Shown: positions 8,185 through 14,571 of the stretch, piece after piece
Position numbering within the stretch: the stretch's first letter is position 1
How the letters are laid out: each line of letters starts with the position of its first letter
From: an uncultured Bacteroidota bacterium
GTDB lineage: Bacteria > Bacteroidota > Bacteroidia > Chitinophagales > Chitinophagaceae
Direction: 5' to 3'
NCBI GenBank assembly: GCA_946479535.1
Contig: CAMLGP010000015.1
Coordinates: forward strand, 1-14,571
Length of the DNA: 14,571 bases
Translations under genes and position numbers: made by a program
The notes under the pieces: generated by a model
What the model was told of the DNA's origin: nothing
The model's database searches: none
The model's input: the letters and a program-made list of their open reading frames with translations, nothing else

Positions 8185-9192
8185 ATGGAAAAAACAATAT
8201 CAGAAACATCATTTACAAATCTGACTGATCTTGCAGCAGAACGTTTGGGCGGAAAAGCATTACTATGCTCAGATGATTTTTTTGCAGAAAAAGAGAATCT
8301 GCTAAAACCCGGCAGAGGCATATTCATTGCCGATAAATATACCGATCGCGGTAAATGGATGGATGGTTGGGAGTCCAGACGTAAGCGCGGGCCTGGCCAC
8401 GATTGGTGCATCATCCAGCTGGCAGTTTCAGGTGTGATCCACGGTGTAGATATTGACACTAATTATTTCCTGGGAAATCACCCTCCACATGCATCAGTTG
8501 AGGCAGCCAATATACCTGCTGGCCAAACCATTGACCCCTCAAAAATCCAGTGGAAAGAAATACTTCCTAAATCACCGCTGGATCCCGGATCGCAGAATTT
8601 TTATCCCATTACAGATCAAAATATATACTCCCATCTTCGGTTAAATATATATCCTGATGGAGGCGTAGCCCGTCTGAAAGTGTATGGAGAAGTCTTTAAA
8701 GACTGGAATGCAGTTAATGAAAAAGAACAGGTTGATCTGGCAGCTGCAGTCAACGGAGCGAAAACCGTACTCTGCAATGATATGTTCTTCTCGCACATGG
8801 ATAATCTCATTATGCCCGGAAGGGGGATCAATATGGGCGACGGGTGGGAAACAAAACGTAATCGCACCCCCAATAACAGGGATTGGGTAATTGTTAGGCT
8901 GGCACATAAAGGCATAATTGAAAAGATATTGGTGGATACCTGTCATTTTAAAGGCAATTATCCCGATAGCTGTATCATCGAAGGAGCTGTGATGTCAACG
9001 GAAGAAGAAGGCAAATTGAACACAGATGCAGTGAAATGGACAACCATTCTTCCTCAATCAAAGCTCAGTGCCGATAATGAACATTATTTCGAAAAAGAAA
9101 TTGCCAGTAAAGGTCCATTTACTCATGCGCGACTTACAATAATTCCGGATGGTGGAGTGAGCAGAATGAGACTCTGGGGAAGAAAAGCATGA
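8185..9192 (+). CDS. alc: Allantoicase
   Basis: It hydrolyses allantoate to (S)-ureidoglycolate plus one urea. The 335-aa protein shows the internal duplication that defines the family. GGKALLCSDDFF...PGRG (22-45) repeats as GAKTVLCNDMFF...PGRG (191-214), DGWESRR...DW (60-74) as DGWETKR...DW (219-234), and LRLNIYPDGGVARLKVYG (151-168) as ARLTIIPDGGVSRMRLWG (315-332). Length and both copies are complete. A good Shine-Dalgarno, AAGGAAG at 8171-8177, lies upstream of the ATG, unusual in this window. The last bases overlap the uraD start (ATGA, 9189-9192), which indicates translational coupling. Using allantoicase rather than allantoate amidohydrolase means the nitrogen leaves as urea, which fits the urease genes downstream. 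Confidence 0.97.
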   Translation: MEKTISETSFTNLTDLAAERLGGKALLCSDDFFAEKENLLKPGRGIFIADKYTDRGKWMDGWESRRKRGPGHDWCIIQLAVSGVIHGVDIDTNYFLGNHPPHASVEAANIPAGQTIDPSKIQWKEILPKSPLDPGSQNFYPITDQNIYSHLRLNIYPDGGVARLKVYGEVFKDWNAVNEKEQVDLAAAVNGAKTVLCNDMFFSHMDNLIMPGRGINMGDGWETKRNRTPNNRDWVIVRLAHKGIIEKILVDTCHFKGNYPDSCIIEGAVMSTEEEGKLNTDAVKWTTILPQSKLSADNEHYFEKEIASKGPFTHARLTIIPDGGVSRMRLWGRKA

Positions 9193-9701
9193 ATATGACA
9201 TTGCATGCGCTAAATATGCTTTCCAAACCTCAACTCAGGCAGGAGTTGCTGAAATGTTGCGGGTCCTCTGCCTGGGTGGAAAAGGTAATGAGCTTCTTCC
9301 CGGTAGAAGACCTTGTTGAATTACTGAATGATGCGGAAGAACAATGGTATAAATGTTCACCTGAAGACTGGAAAGAAGCCTTTTCCCATCACCCAAAGAT
9401 TGGAGATATCGATTCATTAAAGAAGAAATTTGCTTCAACCGCCAATTGGGCAATGGGAGAGCAAAGTGGAACGGGTACTGCTTCTGAAGAAACGATCAGG
9501 GAACTGGCAAAAGGGAATAAAGAATACGAAGAGAAATTTGGGTATATCTTTATTGTTTGTGCAACAGGAAAATCAGCGGCTGAAATGTTGGATATTTTAC
9601 AATCCCGTTTACCAAATGATCCCCAAAAGGAGATAGGGATCGCGGCTGATGAACAGAATAAAATTACCAGGCTTCGCCTGGAAAAATTATTGGATGAATA
9701 A
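9189..9701 (+). CDS. uraD: 2-oxo-4-hydroxy-4-carboxy-5-ureidoimidazoline (OHCU) decarboxylase
   Basis: It stereospecifically decarboxylates OHCU, the product of 5-hydroxyisourate hydrolase, to (S)-allantoin in the cytoplasm. The 170 residues match the family's usual length. The catalytic histidine is H68 in SHHPKIGD, the most characteristic motif. Other expected pieces are WAMGEQSG (88-95, with E91 and Q92), the substrate-contacting FGYIFIVCATGKSA (117-130), and the C-terminal LPND...EIGIAADEQ...RL segment. The start overlaps the alc stop by four bases (ATGA). A second ATG two codons later (MNM) is a possible alternative. The next gene, uraH, starts two bases after the stop. These two enzymes act in succession, so tight coupling is expected. 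Confidence 0.97.
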   Translation: MNMTLHALNMLSKPQLRQELLKCCGSSAWVEKVMSFFPVEDLVELLNDAEEQWYKCSPEDWKEAFSHHPKIGDIDSLKKKFASTANWAMGEQSGTGTASEETIRELAKGNKEYEEKFGYIFIVCATGKSAAEMLDILQSRLPNDPQKEIGIAADEQNKITRLRLEKLLDE

Positions 9702-9703
9702 CC

Positions 9704-10042
9704 ATGAGCCAGTTAACCACACATATTCTTGATACTACCAAAGGAAAGCCTGCTACGGGAGTATCTATCATATTATACCAGCAAAAAAATAATAACTGGT
9801 CAGAATTGGCCAAAGGGGTTACCAACGCAGATGGACGCATCCCGGATCTATTATCCAAAGACTTGATTCTGGAAACCGGGACTTATAAAATGAAGTTTGA
9901 TACGAAGGCTTATTTTGATAAAGATCAAATTGCAAGTTTTTACCCATTTGTAGAGATCGTTTTTGATATTACAACAAAGGAGCATTATCATATTCCATTA
10001 TTGCTTAACCCATTTGGTTACTCAACCTACCGGGGTTCCTGA
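9704..10042 (+). CDS. uraH: 5-hydroxyisourate hydrolase (transthyretin-like)
   Basis: It hydrolyses 5-hydroxyisourate, made by the urate hydroxylase, to OHCU. The 112 residues have the full set of signatures separating HIU hydrolases from transthyretins: H7 in TTHILD, R45 in NADGRI, H96 in EHYHIPLLL, and the invariant C-terminal tetrapeptide YRGS (109-112). PFVEIVFDI is the typical beta strand before the last His. The family forms a homotetramer. No signal peptide is seen, so the enzyme is probably cytoplasmic, while urate oxidation happens at the membrane. It follows uraD by two bases and is followed by a 45-base spacer without a Shine-Dalgarno. Confidence 0.97.
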   Translation: MSQLTTHILDTTKGKPATGVSIILYQQKNNNWSELAKGVTNADGRIPDLLSKDLILETGTYKMKFDTKAYFDKDQIASFYPFVEIVFDITTKEHYHIPLLLNPFGYSTYRGS

Positions 10043-10087
10043 TTAACGGTGAATTTTTCTTTTTGAGTTTAAAAATCCATCAGTATT

Positions 10088-11524
10088 ATGCATCTCTCTA
10101 TTGAAGAAAATGATAAAGAAGCCCTTCTTGGCAAATTAAAGATCGCCAATCTGAAATTTCAGCAAACCTACCCGGGTGATAAACCGGACAGACAGGCTGT
10201 TCATACAGTTTATGGTGGAGCAAACCTGTTTAAATCAGATACCTGCATCCGCATTGGAGAAATTGCGCTTAAGAACCTGCAAACCTATGCACCTGATTTT
10301 ATCACATTGGGTAAGGTGCTTAAGCTTGAAGGCCATGAAGATCTGCCAGATTCAGCAAAGAAGGCGGAGAAGTTACTGAAGAAACTGGAAAAAGGCGATG
10401 AGGGAAAACGCAAAAAAGAGCCGGGCTGGTTATCTTATGCAGTTTACAACAAGATCATTCAGAAGCTCAAGACGGAGCCGGTTGAGGATTTCCGGATTGA
10501 TTTTGAAGATGGATTCGGTAATCGTCCGGATGCAGAAGAAGATGAAACAGTTTTAAATGCTGCCAATGAACTGGCAACAGGTATGCAAAATAAAACCATC
10601 TCTCCCTTTATCGGTATCCGCATAAAACCATTTACAGAAGACCTGAAGAATCGTGGGGTAAGAACCCTGGATATATTTCTGACCAGCTTGCTGGAGAAAA
10701 CAAAGGGTAAGCTTCCTGATAATTTCGTGGTGATGTTGCCCAAGGTTACAATACCAGAACAGGTAACCACATTGGTAAGATTATTTGAATTGATTGAGAA
10801 GAAAAATAAGCTGGCGCCAGGAACATTGAAAATGGAGACCATGGTGGAGGCTACACAGATAATCATGGATGATGAAGGTCGTAATCCTTTACTTAAAATA
10901 ATCAGGAGCAGCGAAGGTCGCTGTATAGCTGCACATTTTGGGACGTATGATTATACGGCAAGCTGCGGCATAACCGCCAAATACCAGACAATGGATCACC
11001 AGGTATGCGATTTTGCCCACCACATGACTAAAGTGGCATTAGGAGGTACAGGCATTTTTCTTTCAGATGGTGCTACTAATGTAATGCCGGTTGCTCCACA
11101 TCGTGGGGATGATCTCACGGAGGAACAGCTGGAGGAGAACAGGCAATCGGTTCATAATGCCTGGCGAATCGGATATAATCATACCATGCATTCCCTGATC
11201 AATGGATTTTATCAGGGATGGGACCTCAATCCGGCTCAGTTACCTATGCGCTATGCTGCCACTTATAATTTCTTCCTCAGCAGTTATGATGATGCAGTGT
11301 TCCGATTAAAAACATTTGTAGAAAGAGCAGCCATTTCTACCCTGACTGGCGATATTTTTGATGATGCTGCTACAGGTCAGGGATTGCTGAATTTTTTTTT
11401 AAAAGCAATGAATTGCGGAGCGATTACTGAAGAGGAAGCAGTGGCTACCGGACTTACCATTGAGGAGATCCGGAGCCGTTCATTCTATAAAATATTACAG
11501 GGAAGAAGAGGAAAAAAGAACTAA
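10088..11524 (+). CDS. HpcH/CitE/malate-synthase-fold protein (DUF6986-like), role unassigned
   Basis: This 478-aa protein resembles, from memory, proteins labelled DUF6986 or aldolase/citrate lyase family. The visible start (QTYPGD...RQAVHTVY, 27-42) is typical of that group. Superfamily-like motifs are DFRIDFEDGFGNR (134-146), GIRIKPF (176-182, basic substrate-binding type), MLPKV (216-220), LKMETMVEA (247-255, likely metal ligand E250) and HFGTYDYTASCG (283-294, likely second ligand D288). These parallel the metal/glyoxylate site of malate synthase and the acyl-CoA lyase site of CitE. A helical C-terminal part follows (about 345-478), as in malate synthases. Position after uraH and before urease suggests it acts on glyoxylate or ureidoglycolate, the carbon product of allantoate breakdown; this is inference. 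Codons 435-438 contain a T9 run. No Shine-Dalgarno is evident. The fold assignment is firmer than the reaction. Confidence 0.72.
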   Translation: MHLSIEENDKEALLGKLKIANLKFQQTYPGDKPDRQAVHTVYGGANLFKSDTCIRIGEIALKNLQTYAPDFITLGKVLKLEGHEDLPDSAKKAEKLLKKLEKGDEGKRKKEPGWLSYAVYNKIIQKLKTEPVEDFRIDFEDGFGNRPDAEEDETVLNAANELATGMQNKTISPFIGIRIKPFTEDLKNRGVRTLDIFLTSLLEKTKGKLPDNFVVMLPKVTIPEQVTTLVRLFELIEKKNKLAPGTLKMETMVEATQIIMDDEGRNPLLKIIRSSEGRCIAAHFGTYDYTASCGITAKYQTMDHQVCDFAHHMTKVALGGTGIFLSDGATNVMPVAPHRGDDLTEEQLEENRQSVHNAWRIGYNHTMHSLINGFYQGWDLNPAQLPMRYAATYNFFLSSYDDAVFRLKTFVERAAISTLTGDIFDDAATGQGLLNFFLKAMNCGAITEEEAVATGLTIEEIRSRSFYKILQGRRGKKN

Positions 11525-11537
11525 TAAATTGTAGAAT

Positions 11538-12665
11538 ATGACGATTGCAGTATTGGGAGCAGGTATGGTGGGTCGCGCAATAGCCCTGGATCTGGCTCAG
11601 GAGTATAAGGTATCTGCATTCGATCTGAACAAAGAAAATCTCCTGGTGCTAAAGGATCGTAATGCTGCAATAGAAACAGCTGCTGCCGATCTTTCCAATT
11701 ATAGCCTGTACAAAGAGCTATTAGCTCCTTTTGACCTTGTTGTAACTGCAGTACCCGGATTCATGGGATTTCATACCCTGGAAGCAGTGATCAATACAGG
11801 GAAGAATGTGGTAGACATTTCCTTTTTTCCTGAGAATGTATTGCAGCTGGATAAACTTGCCAGGGACAGGAACGTAACGGTTATAACCGATTGTGGAGTT
11901 GCACCCGGTATGAGCAATTTCATCATTGGTCGTTATAATGACGAAATGAATATCTCCTCATTTGAATGTTATGTAGGAGGGCTGCCGAAAGAAAGAAAAC
12001 CGCCCTTTCAGTATAAGGCTCCCTTTTCTCCTGTGGATGTGATCCAGGAATATATTCGACCGGCAAGAATGGTAGAAAATGGAACAATTGTCACAAAAGA
12101 GGCAATGAGTGATCTGGAAATTATCCATTTTCCCGAAGTGGGAGAGCTGGAAGCATTTAATACAGATGGATTACGTTCATTGACTGAAACCATGGCCCAT
12201 ATCCCGGACATGAAAGAAAAAACTTTACGTTACCCGGGGCATATCAACTTAATCATTGCATTGAAACAGGCAGGCTTTTTCAATACTGATCCACTACGCA
12301 TTAATGATACTGATATAACACCTCTTGAATTTACTTCCCGTCTTTTGGTAAATGAATGGAAACTGGGTCCGGAAGAAGAAGAATTCACTGTTATGAAGGT
12401 GATCATAAGGGGCCTGAAAAATGGAAAGCCGGAAATTGTTAAATATGATCTGCTGGACCGGTATGATAAAGTCAGCAAGCTATCCTCCATGGCGCGAACT
12501 ACTGGTTATACGTGTACGGCCGCGGTTAATCTTGTCCTGAAAAATATGTTCCGTGAAAAAGGTGTATTTCCTCCTGAACGGGTTGGAAAGGATAAAAACT
12601 GCTTTGATTTTGTTCTTGAATACCTTGCCCAACGGGGTGTCAACTGGAAAGTTTCCAACAATTGA
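11538..12665 (+). CDS. Saccharopine dehydrogenase / lysine 6-dehydrogenase-like oxidoreductase
   Basis: This 375-aa protein has an N-terminal Rossmann domain (VLGAGMVGRA, 5-14; acidic D29 at the end of the second strand, suggesting NAD preference). The saccharopine-dehydrogenase hallmark TDCGVAPGMSN (117-127) follows, then a second domain with TDGLRSLTET (209-218), TLRYPGH (229-235) and SMARTTGYT (317-325). These patterns are those of lysine 6-dehydrogenase-like proteins. Known relatives oxidise or form C-N bonds at amino acids. The substrate here is unknown, and nothing in the motifs proves lysine. It starts 13 bases after the preceding CitE-like gene, so the two are probably cotranscribed. 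Its place among ureide genes suggests a role linked to glyoxylate nitrogen chemistry or ammonia assimilation, but that is inference. Ordinary lysine catabolism encoded in an unrelated operon slot cannot be excluded. Confidence 0.82.
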   Translation: MTIAVLGAGMVGRAIALDLAQEYKVSAFDLNKENLLVLKDRNAAIETAAADLSNYSLYKELLAPFDLVVTAVPGFMGFHTLEAVINTGKNVVDISFFPENVLQLDKLARDRNVTVITDCGVAPGMSNFIIGRYNDEMNISSFECYVGGLPKERKPPFQYKAPFSPVDVIQEYIRPARMVENGTIVTKEAMSDLEIIHFPEVGELEAFNTDGLRSLTETMAHIPDMKEKTLRYPGHINLIIALKQAGFFNTDPLRINDTDITPLEFTSRLLVNEWKLGPEEEEFTVMKVIIRGLKNGKPEIVKYDLLDRYDKVSKLSSMARTTGYTCTAAVNLVLKNMFREKGVFPPERVGKDKNCFDFVLEYLAQRGVNWKVSNN

Positions 12666-12768
12666 GACAGCCGGCAATATTTTCTTTTTAAATAATTCAA
12701 CAGTCCTTAACTTAACTGTACTTATTTCTTTCGGTTACTTGCCTGTCTGACAATCTATCAATCATTTT

Positions 12769-13071
12769 ATGCACTTATCTCCAAGAGAAACGGAAAAACT
12801 ATTGTTATTCCTGGCCGGCGAATTGGCTGAAAAACGAAAGGCGCGAGGTCTCAAACTCAATTACCCGGAAGCCATTGCACTCATTAGTTCCAGACTGATG
12901 GAAGCAGCTCGTGATGGAAAAACAGTAGCAGAACTGATGCAATACGGCGCCACTATCTTAACAGGGAATGATGTAATGGAAGGAGTTGCAGAAATGATCC
13001 ACGATGTGCAGATTGAAGCCACATTCCCTGATGGAACAAAGCTGGTAACAGTGCATGATCCCATACGCTAA
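12769..13071 (+). CDS. ureA: Urease subunit gamma
   Basis: This is the small structural subunit of nickel urease, which hydrolyses urea to ammonia and carbamate in the cytoplasm. The 100-aa length is standard, and the sequence is canonical throughout: [12 protein letters not shown] start, [11 protein letters not shown] (25-35), an [13 protein letters not shown] helix and the VHDPIR end. It follows a 103-bp gap after the dehydrogenase gene, the longest gap in the + strand run, so urease may have its own promoter; no clear TTTG / TAnnTTTG pair was found there. Genes for gamma, beta and alpha subunits are separate, as in most bacteria. Urea would come from allantoicase and from the later ureidoglycolate step. 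Confidence 0.98.
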   Translation: MHLSPRETEKLLLFLAGELAEKRKARGLKLNYPEAIALISSRLMEAARDGKTVAELMQYGATILTGNDVMEGVAEMIHDVQIEATFPDGTKLVTVHDPIR

Positions 13072-13098
13072 TAATCGCAACTAACTTAAATTATAAAA

Positions 13099-13470
13099 AT
13101 GATTCCCGGAGAATACATATTGGCACAGGGCGATATTATCGCCAACCAGGGACGGGCAACTGCAAAAGTAAAAGTAGTTAATACAGGTGATCGTCCAGTA
13201 CAGATAGGATCCCATTTTCATTTTTTTGAAGTGAACAGGGAAATGGAATTTGATCGTGAAAAGGCATTTGGTATGCGTTTAAACATTCCGGCCGGAACAG
13301 CAGTACGTTTTGAACCTGGGGAAGAGAAACAGGTAGAACTGGTTGAATTTGGCGGAGCTAAAAAGGTATACGGATTCAACAACCTTGTAGATGGTTCTAC
13401 CAAATCAAAAAGTAAAAAGAAGGCGATGGAGGAAGTTGACAATAAAAACTTTAAAAACAAAACAGTATGA
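13099..13470 (+). CDS. ureB: Urease subunit beta with Lys-rich C-terminal extension
   Basis: This is the second urease structural subunit. [32 protein letters not shown] (28-46), the [19 protein letters not shown] block (56-74) and [10 protein letters not shown] (88-97) are canonical. The protein is 123 aa, longer than the roughly 100-aa usual form. Residues from about 99 onward form a hydrophilic tail (STKSKSKKK, then [13 protein letters not shown]) that appears to be an appended low-complexity segment. The reading frame is intact and overlaps the ureC start (ATGA, 13467-13470), so the tail is not an annotation artefact at the stop side. It begins 27 bases after ureA, in an A-rich leader without a Shine-Dalgarno. 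Confidence 0.97.
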   Translation: MIPGEYILAQGDIIANQGRATAKVKVVNTGDRPVQIGSHFHFFEVNREMEFDREKAFGMRLNIPAGTAVRFEPGEEKQVELVEFGGAKKVYGFNNLVDGSTKSKSKKKAMEEVDNKNFKNKTV

Positions 13471-14571
13471 GCCTCCACATAAACCGGATCAAATATGCCA
13501 ATATGTATGGCCCAACTACTGGCGATAAAGTGCGCCTGGGTGATACGGAACTGTTTATTGAAATAGAAAAGGACCATGCTGTTTACGGGGATGAAGCCAA
13601 ATTCGGTGGAGGAAAAACCATTCGGGATGGAATGGCACAATCCGGCAGGGCTACCCGGGAAGAAGGAGTGCTGGATTTTGTGATTACCAGTGTAATGATC
13701 ATTGACCATTGGGGAATTGTAAAAGGAGACATTGGAATAAAAGATGGAAAGATCGTGGGAATAGGAAAAGCGGGTAATCCTGATACAATGGATGGAGTTT
13801 CACCCAATATGGTCATCGGTGCATCAACAGAAGTTCATGGTGGGGCTGGATTGATTGCAACAGCAGGCGGTATTGATAGCCATATCCATTTCATCTGCCC
13901 GCAACAGATTGATCATGCACTGTTCAGCGGAATCACCACCATGATTGGAGGCGGAACAGGCCCGGCTGATGGAACCAATGCCACAACTGTAACGCCAGGT
14001 GCCTGGAATATTCGGAAAATGCTGGAATCAGCAGAGGCATTCCCCATGAACCTGGGATTTTTGGGAAAAGGAAATTGTGCAGCTACTGAACCTTTGGAAG
14101 AACAGATCGAAGCCGGAGCACTGGGACTTAAAATTCATGAGGATTGGGGAAGCACTACCGCTGTAATTGATGCATCACTGAAAATGGCAGACAAACATGA
14201 TGTTCAGGTAGCCATTCACACCGATACATTGAACGAAGGAGGCTTTTTGGAAAGCACAATGAAAGCGATCGGAAAAAGAGTGATCCATACTTATCACACG
14301 GAAGGTGCTGGTGGAGGTCATGCGCCCGATATTATCAAAGCGGCCATGTACCTAAACGTATTGCCTTCTTCCACCAATCCCACAAGACCATTTACTGTAA
14401 ATACAATTGATGAGCATCTGGATATGCTAATGGTATGTCATCATCTTGATAAATCAGTTCCAGAAGATGTATCCTTTGCTGATTCAAGAATAAGGCCTGA
14501 GACCATTGCTGCAGAAGATATCCTGCATGATATGGGAGTGTTCAGCATGATGAGTAGCGATAGCCAGGCAA
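13467..14571 (+). CDS. ureC: Urease subunit alpha, 3' end outside the window
   Basis: This is the catalytic urease subunit, an amidohydrolase-fold enzyme with a dinickel centre. The window holds 368 codons plus one base of a gene normally about 570 codons long, with no stop inside. Every active-site element reached so far is present: HIH (H139, H141), the carbamylatable lysine and next ligand in LKIHEDWG (K222, H224), H251 in [10 protein letters not shown]277 in [13 protein letters not shown], the flap Cys-His in MVCHHLD (C324, H325), and D365 in SSDSQA just before the edge. The ATG overlaps the ureB stop (ATGA), so the two are translationally coupled. Accessory genes ureDEFG, needed for nickel insertion, are not in the window and would be expected downstream. 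Confidence 0.98.
   Translation, partial: MSLHINRIKYANMYGPTTGDKVRLGDTELFIEIEKDHAVYGDEAKFGGGKTIRDGMAQSGRATREEGVLDFVITSVMIIDHWGIVKGDIGIKDGKIVGIGKAGNPDTMDGVSPNMVIGASTEVHGGAGLIATAGGIDSHIHFICPQQIDHALFSGITTMIGGGTGPADGTNATTVTPGAWNIRKMLESAEAFPMNLGFLGKGNCAATEPLEEQIEAGALGLKIHEDWGSTTAVIDASLKMADKHDVQVAIHTDTLNEGGFLESTMKAIGKRVIHTYHTEGAGGGHAPDIIKAAMYLNVLPSSTNPTRPFTVNTIDEHLDMLMVCHHLDKSVPEDVSFADSRIRPETIAAEDILHDMGVFSMMSSDSQA

Noticed and set aside
13218..13709. 163-codon open frame on the - strand over ureB/ureC
   Set aside because: It is antisense to two canonical urease genes and no family is recognisable.
1..14571. CRISPR array, tRNA/rRNA genes, transposase or phage genes
   Set aside because: No regularly spaced repeats, no tRNA-like cloverleaf and no recombinase or phage motif was seen in any reading of the window.

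Overview
The window looks like a chromosomal segment of a Bacteroidota bacterium, probably a Chitinophagaceae-like soil or water organism. The reasons are a secreted protein with a C-terminal type IX secretion (T9SS) sorting tail, A-rich leaders with few Shine-Dalgarno sites, moderate-to-low GC, and protein sequences that read like that phylum. The lineage below phylum is inference.

Layout. Bases 1-236 are the 3' end of an NTPase_1/THEP1-like nucleoside triphosphatase on the + strand. The - strand then carries an ABC exporter (456-2363 or slightly longer), a composite hairpin terminator (2506-2556), a large secreted GEVED/beta-propeller/T9SS protein (2579-4972), a 339-bp gene-free AT-rich stretch, and a membrane urate hydroxylase of the PuuD type with a fused cytochrome c domain (5312-6703). 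A short divergent promoter region (6704-6818) separates this from a long + strand run: allantoinase (allB), allantoicase (alc), OHCU decarboxylase (uraD), 5-hydroxyisourate hydrolase (uraH), a CitE/malate-synthase-fold protein, a saccharopine/lysine-6-dehydrogenase-like oxidoreductase, and urease subunits ureA, ureB and ureC. ureC is cut by the window end.

How the genes work together. The genes encode nearly complete uric acid mineralisation. PuuD oxidises urate to 5-hydroxyisourate and passes electrons to cytochrome c. UraH and UraD convert it to (S)-allantoin. AllB opens allantoin to allantoate, and Alc splits allantoate into urea and ureidoglycolate. Urease turns urea into ammonia and CO2. 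No recognisable ureidoglycolate lyase and no standard glyoxylate-assimilation gene is present. Between uraH and ureA, exactly where those steps would be expected, sit two enzymes without an assigned role: the 478-aa HpcH/CitE/malate-synthase-like protein and the 375-aa LysDH-like dehydrogenase. This pair is the most interesting content. They are candidates for the ureidoglycolate/glyoxylate end of the pathway, but that assignment is inferred from fold and position only.
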